The notes under the pieces are model-generated. The model made no database searches. It was not told the DNA's origin and was given only the letters and a program-made list of their open reading frames with translations. The translations under genes and the position numbers were made by a program. DNA of 64,000 bases from Lumbricus terrestris. Taxonomy: Eukaryota; Annelida; Clitellata; Crassiclitellata; Lumbricidae. Below, piece after piece: positions 1 to 12,079 of this stretch; the stretch's first letter is position 1; the number at the start of each line of letters is the position of its first letter. The stretch spans positions 4,071,583 to 4,135,582 of the forward strand of contig OX457040.1 in the NCBI GenBank assembly GCA_949752735.1, given 5' to 3'.

Positions 1-399
1 AACTTAAACGCTATTATAATTATCATAGCAACTTTAAATAAATTTTTACTTATACTTTTGCTATGGTTCATTCGTTAGATTGCAGCTACTAACTTAATTT
101 GTTGTCACTCTAGTTTTCAAAAATAATTTCCACTTTTACCATTCTTCCAAAAATTGATGCAATATTCGGTTTGCAAAAAGAATATACATGCATATATAAT
201 ACGCTGTCAGCTAATGATGCCTATACATGGGCGGAGACTTGTGGTGACAGAGGAACGAACCGTCGAAATTTGTGGTGGATCAATGCTGCTTATATTCCTT
301 AATATTTCATAAATATTTCCTGAATATCAGAATAAATTTCAATAGTGTTGTATGGTCTGTTTATCCTTAATGAGCAGGTTTGTTAAGAACTTAAGACGT

Positions 400-930
400 C
401 AGCTTAACATGCCACCATGATAGCGTGCAAAGTTCAAATAATTTAAGCAATGGGGAGAGACATTTACTGAAGTCTTGCAAGACATCTTGGAGCACCAAAA
501 TCATGGGTAACTTTGTTAAGATTGAATCTTAAAGTGTAACAGTGGCAGGGCGCAAATCCAAACAAATTAAACAATTTGCAGGCGATACTATTAAGATAAC
601 AGCGTTAAATGCCGTAATTAGAGTGTAGAAATGAAAAGTTTGAACACCATGGGGAGGGGACATTTATTGAAGTCTTTAGCTGTGTCTTTCATCACTGAAA
701 TTATGAGGCATTTTTCGGAGATGACAGCTAAATATGCGACCACTGCAGCTGTGTGGAAATCAGCGAAATTTTAAACAATGTGAGGGGACACTTTTAAAGT
801 CTTAAACCACGACTATCCGCACTGATAAATGATGAGAAATTTGGTAAAAGCAATGGCAGCTTAAAATGTTAACATTGCAGTGTGAATTTTTTTTTAAATT
901 GGACAATGGGAAGGGAGTTTATTCCCTTTG
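400..930. repeat. Degenerate tandem repeat, about 130-200 bp spacing
   Basis: ACAATGGGGAGGGGACATTTATTGAAGTC-like motifs recur near 449, 648, 775 and 902. Related sequence recurs at 51720-51815. It may be the interior of the hAT element ending at 1222. Confidence 0.55.
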
Positions 931-1159
931 CCAAAATTTGATGCCATGGTTAGGCCCTACTCACAAATTAATAATCCATTAATTTTTTTGATCCATCTCC
1001 TGCTGAACAGGCTTATGGAAATGTCGAATTCAAGCTACCGAATAGGTAGCTCTCAGAATCGCAAGATCCAGCAAACCTCGCACTATTGCAAAAGGCAGTT
1101 TTCAAATTATGATGGGAATTGCATAAAATCGACAATGGAAACAAAAATCACTTTTGCTG

Positions 1160-1222
1160 TTGGGGTCGCCGCAACTTAGGAGATGTCACCAAGGGGTCGC
1201 CGTACCAAAAAGGTTGAGAACC
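1160..1222 (-). mobile_element. hAT (Charlie-like) terminal fragment
   Basis: On the minus strand it begins CAGCGGTTCTCAACCTTTTT then GGTACGGCGACCCC, a classic hAT/Charlie end. The partner end is not seen and may lie left of the window. Confidence 0.7.
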
Positions 1223-1305
1223 GCTGGTCTAACAACTCTATAGGAATTGCTAGTAGTAGTAGGAAGCTAGTTGCAGTGTAACGTCAATAAGCGATTATAA
1301 ATATT

Positions 1306-1380
1306 TATTAGTGACGACGCCCTCCTCTTCTATCCAGGCTTGGGACTGGCACTGACAGAGGGCAACAAATGGCGGAAATT
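1306..1380 (-). repeat. Dispersed S1 repeat
   Basis: S1 consensus: CGCCACTGGTTGCACTCTGC, then CAGTGCCAGTCCCAAGCC, GGATAAAGGAGGAGGGCGTC and GCTAATGATCTTTGTTAYCA then CACAGTGACGTTAAA. About 100 bp. The first bases can fold (CACTGG with CCAGTG). No tRNA promoter boxes visible. Confidence 0.7.
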
Positions 1381-1632
1381 ATATCCAACTGCCAGCATTT
1401 TCTAAACCGTGACATTATTATGATTTATGAGCGCGCTGATGACCGTAGGATATTCAAAGCTATCAAATTTTGGCACAAGCTCGAATAAGACACCTTTAAT
1501 AAAGAGTCTTCTTCTGCAATAACAGTTATGTAAGGAATTTTAGGTTTTAAGCAGTATCAGCGATATAAATGTCCGGTGTCATTGTCAAGTTCGTTCTTTG
1601 GACCTATGAGCTCTTATAATATAAATTATAAT

Positions 1633-1804
1633 AGCCGGGGTACCCGGCGTTGCCCGGGAAATTTAGGATTCGACCCGCTACAGACAGACATACATACATA
1701 CATACATACATACATACATACATACATACATACATACATACATACATACATACATACATACATACATACAGACAGACATATAAAATCTTCACTTTATTTA
1801 TATA
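1633..1804 (-). mobile_element. Tiny Helentron-like element carrying an (ATAC)n microsatellite
   Basis: On the minus strand it starts CTATATAAATAAAG and ends GGGCAACGCCGGGTACCCC then GGCTAT. Nearly half of it is the tetranucleotide tract at 1689-1770. Confidence 0.6.
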
Positions 1805-2731
1805 GGTTATCTGCATTATATCTGCCACTATAGTCGTTGTTCCGAAAAAAATCCTGGGAAGCGAGAAAGGCGGTTTCAATGGACTTTTAGGATGTTGTTA
1901 ATCACGAGAACCTCTGATGTGATAGAACTTTCTGGAACTATCAACGCTAACACAAGCTATTATTACGAGGCAGAGGAGGGGAAGGCAGCATTGAACTGCC
2001 GAAATTACTATAATATTATATACGTATCAGGAAATATTGCTTAGCTATAATAAGACCGAACTGGGTGCAAATTCAATAATAGTAGGACCAGTTCCATAAG
2101 TCAAAAACGTGGAGGTCAAAGAAAACATAAAATGGACCAGTATATCATGTATTAATCGCTGTGTGGGAATAAACTGTGGGTCAGTTTATCGTTTGTATCT
2201 GGTACAATGCAGTTTCAAATAAATTTTAAAGTGCAATAAAAAAAACACCTGTAATAAAATTAACTATTACTGTATAATTAAATCAGGCTTTGGGCTTTGA
2301 GCAAAATATATGATGGCACATGTACAATTCGCTTTATTGAGAATATATCCGGTCGACATATCGCGGCAGTTAACAAGCGACACTGTCTAGTTGAAGCTTA
2401 GTAAACGTTTCTGAGCAACATTTGAAATTAGGATTTCCTTACTATTCTTACTGATAAATTAAAATGAACAAACCTGGGGTGCAAACTGTGTACTTGCCAG
2501 TTTGCCTATCAGAGAAGATCTTACGGAGAACGTGATCATCGTCCTTACCTACAGCTGCGACGTGGGCAGCATCGGCGGCTTAGTCCATTCTGTTCGCTAT
2601 CGGAGAATCGAAGGCGAGGAGTCCAACTCGTGTGACGCGTCCCAGGAACCTTTCAATGCGACCGACCTCACCAGCGCTCAGCAGGTCCCACCAGGATGCA
2701 GAGTCGTACAGCGGACGTGCGATAGTTGTCG

Positions 2732-2895
2732 TGCACGGTGATACAGCGGTGGGTTCAGCACCTTGGAGACGGTCGGTTGCGGGTTCGAATCCGCCTCAAG
2801 CCGCCGATTATGGACCCTGAACAAGTTCTTCGCTAGCAATTGCTCGTGCGACTCACCATGAAACTCCGATTCATTTTGCGTGCTGTAGTCTGAAG
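2732..2895 (+). repeat. tRNA-derived SINE copy
   Basis: Box B GGTTCGAATCC at about 2781, then CGCCTCAAGCCGCC and the shared tail GCAATTGCTCGTGCGA...GAAACTCCGAT. Confidence 0.7.
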
Positions 2896-3863
2896 CAAAC
2901 CTGAGCAGTCTTGAAGGAGCGTTTTGACAAGTAGGCCTACTCATGCATTGTTGTCCACGTGTTATGATATTCAAGGTCGTTGCAGGCATTTTGTTGGCAC
3001 GCAGCTCGAGCAAAGGGTAGAGAACGAAGGAACATAAGATAAGCATACAGAGTTTTGGCGATGCATTCAAAGATAGTAAGTCGCTCATCAATTGTAACAC
3101 ACGATAGTTTTAACATGTTATTTCTCTTCACACCTGTAATGGATGGCATGTATAGGTCAAAGAAGCGAAAAAAATCAATAATTGTTCTAAACAGAAAGAA
3201 ATCATGTCAGAAGTAAATTGATGGACTATCGCAAGGCTGGAATAAATCAACTGAAGGCCAAAGAAGCAAAGCGCTCGTGAATAAGCTGGCGCTCTGCGTT
3301 TTGCCTTCGAGTGGCGCTCTAGAGATTCGAAAATTTCAATTACGATTACGATTACCTTTGATAAGAAGTCTCGAAAACCCATATAGTTTATAACTTCAGA
3401 ATATTGATTATCTTTCTATGCGTTTAATCCATTACTGTCATCTAAAATTGCAATCATCTCAGCCAGCTGCAATATTCCAAAACAGCATAATGGTGTTAAG
3501 CCTGGCATGCAAGGTTAGTTAAATAAGTCTAGTTGGCAGACACAATCTGTTGAAAGGCAACAAACTTTGATGACTATTTGCTGTGCGTGAGTGCAATGTA
3601 ACTTCGAAGTAATCGGTTCTGTCGACCGCAATATGTCGTTAATTAATTAGCGAAATTAAACACCTTTTATACGCAGAACACCTTGCATATATATAAACGA
3701 AATAATATTTGAATTTTTAAATTGATCTTTCTTTGCGCAAAAGAATTGTTTAATGAAGATGATTGCCAAAGACTCTAATATAATAAGACACGTCTAATAA
3801 TAACCTCAATGCCATTATACGTGTCATGTTAAACTACCAGATCACGACCTTTTGCTCGCTTTC

Positions 3864-3930
3864 TGACGGTGCCAGTCCCAAACCTGGATGAAGGAGGAGG
3901 GCATCGCTCAAGATCGCACAGTGTCGTTAA
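3864..3930 (+). repeat. S1 repeat, 5' part missing
   Basis: GGTGCCAGTCCCAAACCTGG then ATGAAGGAGGAGGGC, ending CACAGTGTCGTTAAGC. Confidence 0.65.
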
Positions 3931-3989
3931 GCAGTGACTAATCAGCCAAACCATTCTCCTCCAATGCACTCCGAAGAGCGAGGACGACA

Positions 3990-4195
3990 CTATTTTTTTT
4001 ATTCATTTCGTTTATTTATCGATTTCCATAGAGAACTTTCAAATTCTACTATACTCAGAAGCGCTCCAGACTACTGTAACAGTGCGAGCACAGCACCCGA
4101 GGACTTGATCAAGGTACCTACGCGGTGGCTTGAAGTGGATTTGAACTAGCAACCCTCCGGCTGCAATATACCAATATACCATTGCGCCCCACTTA
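3990..4195 (-). repeat. tRNA-derived SINE copy, box B mutated
   Basis: Head GGGGCGCAATGGTATATTGG and box B AGTTCAAATCC, followed by CCACTTCAAGCCACCGCG. Confidence 0.7.
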
Positions 4196-4376
4196 GGCTA
4201 ATCATCCTTGGTATGACTAAGTGTTGTTAAGAAGGATCAAGCATTCATCATCATCTACGTCATTATCTGTAATTTCGCAAAATAGTTTATAATATTATCA
4301 TCCGCAACGTTGCTTGCTTTTATAATTATTAAGTTCGCCTGTTTTATGCTATCTGGGAACTGCCACATAATATATA

Positions 4377-5347
4377 TCTATATAAATAAAAATGTAAAAC
4401 GTTACCGTTCGACATGAAGGATCTCGGAAAGTTCTTGACCGATTGTTTTCAAAATTTTCGCAAAACGTTCCATTCGAACATAAGCGGGTTTGTATAATGC
4501 CTTTTTGGGAAAAGCGCAATCTTTACGACCCCAAAAACACAACTTTTAATTCCATTCGATATACGTCGATGGAGTCCAGCCATATCCATTTGAACTTTGA
4601 CTCATCCGTCCGGTGGCGTCTGCCCATTTTTTTCGGGCGCGTTTTAAAAGGTTTGTCTTTCTCTAGCGCATATTTATATGTATACCTGTCGGTTTCTACA
4701 AAATCCTCCATTTGCGGTTGTTTTCCGCGCGTCTTTCTAAAGCGCATATTTCAAGGGATGGAGGAAGGGGAGGGACGGAGGGGAGGGAGGGGATGAAACG
4801 GGAGAGAGGGATGCAGGGAGGGAGAGAGAGACGGAGGGAGAGACGGAGGGAGAGAAGAAGGGACGGAGGGAGGGGAGGGGACGAAGGGGGGTAGGAAGGG
4901 GAGGGGGAACGGGAGGGGAGGAGAAGAGGAGGGGTAAGGAGAGTGGACCTAGGAAGGGTGGGTTGGACAGTCTATATATACGTCGATGGAGTCTTTCTCT
5001 AGCGCATATTTATATGTAACTGTCGGTTTCTACAAAATCCTCCATTTGCGGCTGTTTTCCGCGCGTTTTTCTAAAGCGCATATTTTTGGGGGATGGAGGA
5101 AGAGGAGGGACGTAGGGGAGGGGATGAAACGGGAGAGAGGGATGCAGTGAGGGAGAGAGGGAGGGAGAGACGGAGGGAGGGATAGACGGAGGGAGATAGG
5201 TAGGGACGGAGGGAGGGAAGGGGAGGGAAGGAAGGGGAGGGGGAACGGGAGGGGGAAGGGAGAAGGGATGGGGTAAGGGGAGGGGACCTAGAAAGGGTGG
5301 GTTGTCCAGTCTTTTCAGCCACAGCAACGCGTGGCCGGGTACAGCTA

Positions 5348-5348
<1 letters not shown>
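4377..5348 (+). mobile_element. Non-autonomous Helentron-like element (972 bp)
   Basis: Begins TCTATATAAATAAAAATG and ends GCAACGCGTGGCCGGGTACA then GCTAG, before a (TA)n tract. These match the Helentron/Helitron-2-type ends I know from invertebrates, and the GC-rich 3' end can fold into a hairpin. A segment of about 300 bp is duplicated (4660-4950, 4995-5290), each copy with a GGGA-rich purine tract. No Rep/helicase gene is present. Confidence 0.75.

Positions 5349-5392
<44 letters not shown>
5349..5392. repeat. (TA)n microsatellite at the Helentron 3' end
   Basis: Begins directly after the CTAG terminus. Confidence 0.95.
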
Positions 5393-5393
<1 letters not shown>

Positions 5394-5399
5394 CATCAA

Positions 5400-6990
5400 C
5401 ACGTATAGCCACCACCCTAGGCTACGGGATTCTATGAAGGAGAAGTGTAGAAGTGATGCTGTACAAAAAGCTATTGCACGAAGAACGATACAGGAAGGCA
5501 ACGAATTATGATCACGTTATTCAAACTAAATGAATAATTGCTAAAACAAGAGATCGAAATATAATTTTTCGTATATTGAAGAACGCCGTTGACAGAATGA
5601 TCGCATCCTGTCACTGAAACGATGTACAGTTGTGCAGGTTTCTTCACTACAAACAGCACGACATCGGACCTGTCGATGGCGAGATATCGTCAAAGTATGA
5701 AAATGGCATGTTGACTTGAACCAAAAACTAAACACCTTTCACAGACTGCACCATTTTGATATATTAGGCATAAGTTATGGAAATCCGAACAGCATCGTTT
5801 TGGCACTGAAAGAATTTATTGCCGGAGTAAAAAGAAACTTACATGACATTTTGAATGACAGAAAAGAAAAAATCTTGTAATAACACGTGTATGATATCCA
5901 AGGTAATCGTAAATTCGTAATCAGAGTAAAATAAGAGAGCAACATGTGGACAGTTTTAACAAATGTCGCTAAATGGCCAAGGGTGACAGTCTCCAAAAAC
6001 GGAGAACATCTGACAACTGCAATAATAATAATAATTTAAATTTGTTTGCGGCTTCATAATGTTATGACGTTGATTCTTGAAAATATCGGTGTAGGTAAGT
6101 AAGTAAATATGTGTATTCTTTATTAGTCTAACTGCAAAACCGCATTTTTGTCCACATGAAAGTAAGCATCATAAAGCATTCTTAAAATGTTTTTTTTCTC
6201 ATTGAATTTGGTCATGTGGCAATAAACAGTTTACTTACATGTATACTATGCATTGCTTAAAGATGCCTTCACATGAAGCTCATCAATGCAAATAATCTCC
6301 GCTAACATTGCAATTGAATAACTAAAGAGTTCTACAACTGGAAGCGAACGGTAGTTAGGGCCTCGGATTTTAACGATTTAGTAACCGATCAATAGTCAAA
6401 TATTTCGCAGATTAACTTCTGGCTTGTTCGAACAATTTTCTGACATTAGAAAAGTTAGTTTTTTTCACGATGTTGAAAGTCCATTTTCCGATTAAATAAC
6501 ATTGTGAACAATGATGATGACGTGGATATTTTTAGTGGGTAACTAAGAATAATTTTGCATTTTATTGATAAAACCTAGAGACAGAGGAAATTAATTGCTT
6601 TCATTGCAATAAGCAGTTCATAAGAAATCTTGTGGTAACTAGTCGGAAACTCGTCCCTTTGGGCTTCCTAGATAAACCAGACATATCAAACTTTGAAAGA
6701 AGAATTAAGCAATTAAGGGCCGCAATTAAACACCTTGAATAAGAGGTATCTGGAGCTATAAAAATTAAACTACGGATATTTTCTAAATTCTAACAAAAGT
6801 CCGTGTAATTGGCATATCGTAGATTTGCATAATCTATCCATGTGTCAGTACCAAGGGAGATTGGGTAGGCGACTCTCACTCTACTATTGAGCCTAGTCAT
6901 CTTTGTTTAGATACATCGCCGTTAAACTCAAATAGCCAAACAAAATTCCAGACGTTTAAATATTGTGCGGTATACGTGTAAGAAGTCTAT
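5400..6990. other. No gene recognised
   Basis: AT-rich sequence with only short open frames. One ACACCTTGAATA motif near 6730. Confidence 0.5.
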
Positions 6991-7019
6991 GAAGAAGAAA
7001 AGTCACTTCATTAAGAAAG

Positions 7020-7275
7020 CACTAAAGCAGCCATTAGTATGAAACATTAGCGACTATATATGATTAGCCTCAAGATGCGAGTGCTAATGGTCAGTCCTCT
7101 CCCTAGCCGTCTCATCCTATCACCGACAGTGTAGGCCATTGCACTTATTATAGCTGAGTTGTCTTGGGACAAAGGAGCATCAGAAAAACCTTTAACCAAA
7201 TTTTCGCCTTGGAGAGAATTTGAACCCACGACCTTTTTTATCGACAATCACATCCTGTAACCACTGAATTATCGA
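7020..7275 (-). repeat. tRNA-derived SINE, second family
   Basis: Head AATTCAGTGGTTACAGGATG and box B GGGTTCAAATTC. The body AATGGCCTACACTGTCGGTG matches 36225-36345 and ends with AGTCGCTAATGTTTCATAC-like sequence. Confidence 0.65.
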
Positions 7276-7695
7276 TCTGCGTTTCAAAACTGTTTAGGAA
7301 TTTATTTTCTGCCCTTTCGTCTTTGATGTCATATAATGCCATAAGATGTCAATCAACTATTGAAAACTGGTTCAGTAATGAATTCTATAAATGACGCTTA
7401 ACATGATTTTATTATGTAATGTCGACGTCATCGGCCATTAAAACCACAAGATGTCGCTAGGAAATTAAAAAGCTATTTAAATATTTTCTGCCGTCTGGAT
7501 TATTTTATGTGGCGTCTCTCGCTAAACACTGGCGAATGTACGTTTTGCAGTGGAATTAAACACCTTTATTATGTAGTACATTAATTCTACAATTACGAGC
7601 ATCCATATTTTTTCACGTTTCGATATCCAATGCAGATAGCATTGTGCAAGTTAATCATCAATACCATTATTTTCTGTGGTTCACTTGTTGTCTAA

Positions 7696-7797
7696 CGTCA
7701 CTGTGTGATAACAAAGATGATTAATGTCGCCCTCCTCCTTGACCCAGACTTGAGACTTGCACTGCCAGAGTGCGAACAGTGGCGGAGTTTTGAACCT
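7696..7797 (-). repeat. S1 repeat
   Basis: Full length; hairpin arms reduced to CACTG/CAGTG. Confidence 0.75.
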
Positions 7798-8477
7798 CGT
7801 CTATAATTCTTATCTAGCGTTTATTGTCCACGTTTCATAAGCGTCTAACAAGATCGCATACCTTCTCTTCTATAACAATAGACTATAGTAATTATCTTTG
7901 GCCTACCTGGCTTTACACGGTGCGAATAAGCGCGGGCATTGACAAAGTTGCGCTATCTATTGAGATTCGGCCCAATTCGACGATCTTATGAGGGCTTAAT
8001 ATGAAATGTGACGAATGATATTTCATATTGCTAACGATCATTGTAAAAAATAAATGTACAGAAATTGCCTCTATTGTCACACGCCATTGTTAAACTATCC
8101 ATTATCTTTTTTTTATTCCGATATAACGTCGTCATATTATGACATCAATGGCCGTTGACATTTTATTATAGTAGGAAATTATCAGCTAATTCAACTGAAA
8201 CGTTACTCTCTTAAGAGACTGCTCACTCCGTTTAAAAGGTGTCCTCCATGTCAAAACGCCTTCGTCGCCTCGCGACGGTTTGCTACAAGAATAGAGTGTT
8301 AATTGTCCAAAGTATCCTGTCACGATCCGCGTTTAACAGGTGTGTGTGCCCGCGATGCCAGTCCATCGCTTCTCCACCGCCTCCTCCTCCGCAAGATCCA
8401 TCCATTTCCGAGACACTTCCGCTTGACATGAACCCCAAAGTTCCCTTGACGAACTCCTCGGAAACGCTTCCGATCGC

Positions 8478-8690
8478 TGCCATTTTAGTTTTTTTGCAGT
8501 GTCACATTTGCAAAGTTGATTCCATTGCTTTCCGTGAACTCAAAAATGCTAAGTTGGAGTCCGAATTCATGTTTCCAATGCATATACATCACTTCACTTA
8601 TAGCAATTTCAACATTCTGGCCGCCATTTCCCCGCCATTTTGGTTTTCTTTCAGTGCTACATACGTGTCTTTGATTACATTGCATGTCTA
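8478..8690 (-). repeat. Two units of an ATGGCGG-containing repeat (about 155-160 bp)
   Basis: On the minus strand the units match those inside PB2 (TATAAGTGAAGTNATGTAT, TTGGAAACATGA, AGCATTTT). A minus-strand open frame starting MAAIGSVSEEF at 8483 begins at the AAAATGG of this repeat, so I do not call it a gene. Confidence 0.65.
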
Positions 8691-8767
8691 GAACCGTAAC
8701 ATATAAATTTAAAATTACAAAATCGTGTTCATATCACATAATACCCGACTTACAGCTTTTTTAAGCA

Positions 8768-9480
8768 ATAGACCGCCATTTTGGCCGCCATCTTGTTTCC
8801 CCATGCAACCGCTATAAATCAAGTTTGCTACCCGCGATTTTCGTTCTCATAAGGGTCAAATTAGTATAGGAAAGCATGTTATCAAATTGTTACATGATGT
8901 GCTTCTAACAGCATCACTTCCAGATTCCAAAACTGGTCCAATTGGCGGCCATCTTTTTTCCCGCCAAAATTAGACCACTTGCCGTGATCCAATTTCTTGT
9001 AACTTTTAGTATGTTCAACACCAGACCCAAGATACCAGAAAATCATCATAAGATGCCTTCTTACAATTTTGGGGATCATTTCGTAGATTGACACGACTAT
9101 ACAATCTTTTGATGCAATTATAGGCCATCATTTTGGCCGCCAGCTTGTTTTCCCATGCAACCGCTAAAAATTAAGCTTTCTAACCACGGTTTTCGTTTTC
9201 AGGAGGGTCAAATTAGTCTAGAAAAGCATGTTAGCAAATTAGTACATGATTTGCTTCTAACAGTGCCATTTCCAGATCCCATGCCTTGTCCAATTGGCGG
9301 CCATCTTTTTTCCCGCCAAAATTAGACCACTTGCCGCGGTCCGATTTCTTGTAACTTTTAGTATGTTCATCACCAGACCTATGACAACGGAAAATCGTAA
9401 TAAAATGCTTTGGGGTTCACCGAAGTTATTTCATAGATTGACCCGACTTTTAGTAATGATTCCGCATTTGCCAATATAAT
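8768..9480. repeat. Two tandem units of about 355 bp with GGCCGCCAT motifs
   Basis: 8768-9120 and 9121-9480 share TTGTTTYCCCATGCAACCGC, CATGTTANCAAATTNGTACA and CCAATTGGCGGCCATCTTTT then CCCGCCAAAATTAGACC. Confidence 0.85.
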
Positions 9481-9969
9481 TTTACACATCATTTCGTTAA
9501 TTAAGCAGACGTTAACCAAACGATGGTTCCGTTGTCAAAATGTTATCTTCTTATGCGTAAGCACAGTATGTCTACTAAAAATCTCCACATCCTCTTCAAC
9601 CGACTCTGATGAAAAAAGATGGCGTTAAATCATTGGCATCCGTTGCAGTAATATATCATGCCAATGGCGTTTTACTAGACCATAGGCAAACGGAATTCGA
9701 AGTCAAATCATTAACAGCCACGCCATGTAGCTAAACATTAGAATAATGCTTTGATGATTTTTTGCTGCCTGCAAAATTACATAAACTTTGCTGTCATCGG
9801 CTTTGTCGACAGTGAGAAGAAATATGCAAAACCACGAAATAATATGCTAAATGAAAAAACGTGATAACAGACACCTTTAATTGCGTTTCTATAATGCTAC
9901 AATAACCATCGGTTACGTACTCATCGTTGTAATGTCATTTAACTTGCTGGGTACTGTACGACGCAAAAT

Positions 9970-10060
9970 TTATATGGATGGATGAATCCGATTTGACCAG
10001 GGTCTTTGGCAACAGAGGCTGTTACCCTGGACAGAAATTTGCACGGCGTATTACAGCACT
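9970..10060 (+). repeat. Hairpin repeat, CCAGGGT/ACCCTGG stem
   Basis: Stem arms 9997-10003 and 10024-10030, loop of 20 nt. Flanks: GGATGGATGAATCCGATTTG before and AAATTTGCACGGCGTATTAC after. Confidence 0.8.
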
Positions 10061-10669
10061 TGAGAGCGAATTCAATTGCACTATGAGTTAATGTACGAAG
10101 AAAGAAACCTACATCTTAAGACGAAAAGGAAAGTAACAACGAATAATCACATGTGTACGTTTACCCAAAATAATCGTTATCTGAACGAAATAAGACAGCA
10201 ACATACAGACATTGCAACATCTTGTTGATGCAAATAAATTATAATCAATAGAATAATTTCCATGAAGGGAGTACATTACTCAGCTTGAATAATCATATGC
10301 GACTGTTTCAACACAGTCATCAACACACTCATATCATATTATTTCAAACTGTTGTCGACGTATGAATATTGTGTCGTTGGTCTTGAAATTCTACTTTGTG
10401 CGTAGAAGAACAAATTGAAAGTCATATTGAATGCCTCCTGTGTCTTTTACATAATTATTATGCTCAGCTTGTAAATTTAGAGCGCAATAAAACAACTTCA
10501 ATGAGTTGCATCATAGACACAATAATCATCGCGCCTGCAATTGCCATTTGTGCTTTGTAGGAAGAAATGGTAGAAAATAGAGTCTAGACTTTCACGAGCC
10601 GAGAATCAAACACCCTTAATACGAGTCATATACAGCTATATAAGTCAAACTTACGATAAACCTTGCTCT

Positions 10670-10760
10670 TAAGTGCTGTAATATGCCGAGCAAATTTCTG
10701 TCCAGGGTAACGGCCTCTGTTGTCATAGACCCTGGTCAAATCGGATCCATCCAACCAGCA
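10670..10760 (-). repeat. Hairpin repeat, CCAGGGT/ACCCTGG stem
   Basis: Arms at 10702-10708 and 10729-10735; loop on the minus strand CTATGACAACAGAGGCCGTT. Confidence 0.8.
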
Positions 10761-11280
10761 TTGTATGTGAAGTCAAGTATCATTGTCAGTTGCAGGATAC
10801 GTATTGGGGAAAAGGATGTAGAACAGGAGAATTATAATAATTAGTCTGCAAACTACGAAGTGATAGCAACAGATGACAAATTTCAGAGGGAGAATCAAAA
10901 GAAGAAAAGCACAATGGGAAGGAGGCATTCTCAATGAGCAGAGAAATTGCGAAAAATCAAATAAATAGGAATCTGAGGAAACGGATGATAGAGATACTGA
11001 TAATATCGGTTGTGTGTTTGACCCGAACAGCACTACACCCGATATTATGGAGTGCAATGCTGTTCGGGTCAAACACATGGACCATCAGCAATGAGGATAT
11101 ACATGTATATATTGAGACTGGAGACATTCGAAGCGTGGTTACGGAGAAGTAGGCATGAAATCGGCTAGACGGAACATTTGACAAACCATGAAGTGTAAAT
11201 GAGTGCAGAAGAAAGCGCCCAGTTAAAGAGGGACAACGAAAGATGGTCTAAGATGAAATTACTACAATGCTGCTGTGTGG

Positions 11281-11390
11281 TGAACTCCGCCACTGGTTGC
11301 ACTCTGCCAGTGCCAGTCCAATGCGTGGATTAATGAGGAGGGCACCGATAATGATCTCTTTTGTCGCACAGTGACGTTAAACTGCAGCAA
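11281..11390 (+). repeat. S1 repeat, abutting a hairpin repeat
   Basis: Full length, ending CACAGTGACGTTAAACTGC directly before the minus-strand hairpin repeat at 11400-11490. Confidence 0.8.
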
Positions 11391-11399
11391 CTTCTGCAT

Positions 11400-11490
11400 T
11401 ATGCTGCTATAATTATGCCAAACAAGTTTTGGTCGGCAGCATCGGCCTTTGATGTCACAAGCAGTCGTTGAACTCTGGATCCATCCATGC
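11400..11490 (-). repeat. Hairpin repeat, intermediate type
   Basis: Arms 11434-11440 and 11461-11467 pair imperfectly. Flanks are those of the CCAGGGT class, but the loop TTGTGACATCAAAGGCCGAT is that of the GTCGTC class. Confidence 0.7.
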
Positions 11491-11544
11491 ATAATTATAT
11501 TGTCGTACCTAATCTGCATATTATGCTTATTTATTCATTTATTT

Positions 11545-11738
11545 ATCCATTTATATAGCGACCCTTCATTTTCTCTACTTAGAGGCGCTCCCTAATACAG
11601 CGGAGACACATGTATCGGAGTTTCACGCTGAAACGCTCAAGAAATTGCGAGTGAATGATTTGGTCAAGATGGCTTGAGGTGGATTCGAACCTGTAACGGC
11701 AACGAACATAACCACTACACCACCAAGCCTCACAATTG
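11545..11738 (-). repeat. tRNA-derived SINE copy
   Basis: Head GGTGGTGTAGTGGTTATG with box B GGTTCGAATCC; the tail ends at CGCTATATAAATGG and an AT-rich tract. Confidence 0.8.
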
Positions 11739-12079
11739 ACATTGCCAGATCAAAGCCTAGAGACAGAGGTGGCAACGCTAGTTATCTTTGTTAGTACTAA
11801 ATAGCTAGTAAGGATAATTATCTCCAGGTGTTCTTAAGATAATTTACAATCGCCAAGATATGTATAATCTCTTGTGGAGACAATCCCAATAATGCACAAC
11901 ATCGTCGTTAACCAATAATAATATCTAACGGTTAACCAAAACGCCTGTCGCATGGCAGCCCAGGGATGTAGCTAAACACCAGAAACTACGTAACAAATTG
12001 TGTATAATAATCTGTCGACGTCAACGACCGCAAGATGTCGCTATAAATCTCGAGAAGACATTTACACACCTTTTTAAAG

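Noticed and set aside
2732..2895. Possible functional tRNA gene (also 11545, 24524, 42222)
   Set aside because: Box A/B motifs exist but cloverleaf stems do not form and the tails are shared among copies, so these are SINE heads.
8283..8483. Minus-strand frame MAAIGSVSEEF... as a first exon of a host gene
   Set aside because: Its ATG lies in the AAAATGG motif of a repeat shared with a piggyBac element, and no downstream exon is recognisable.
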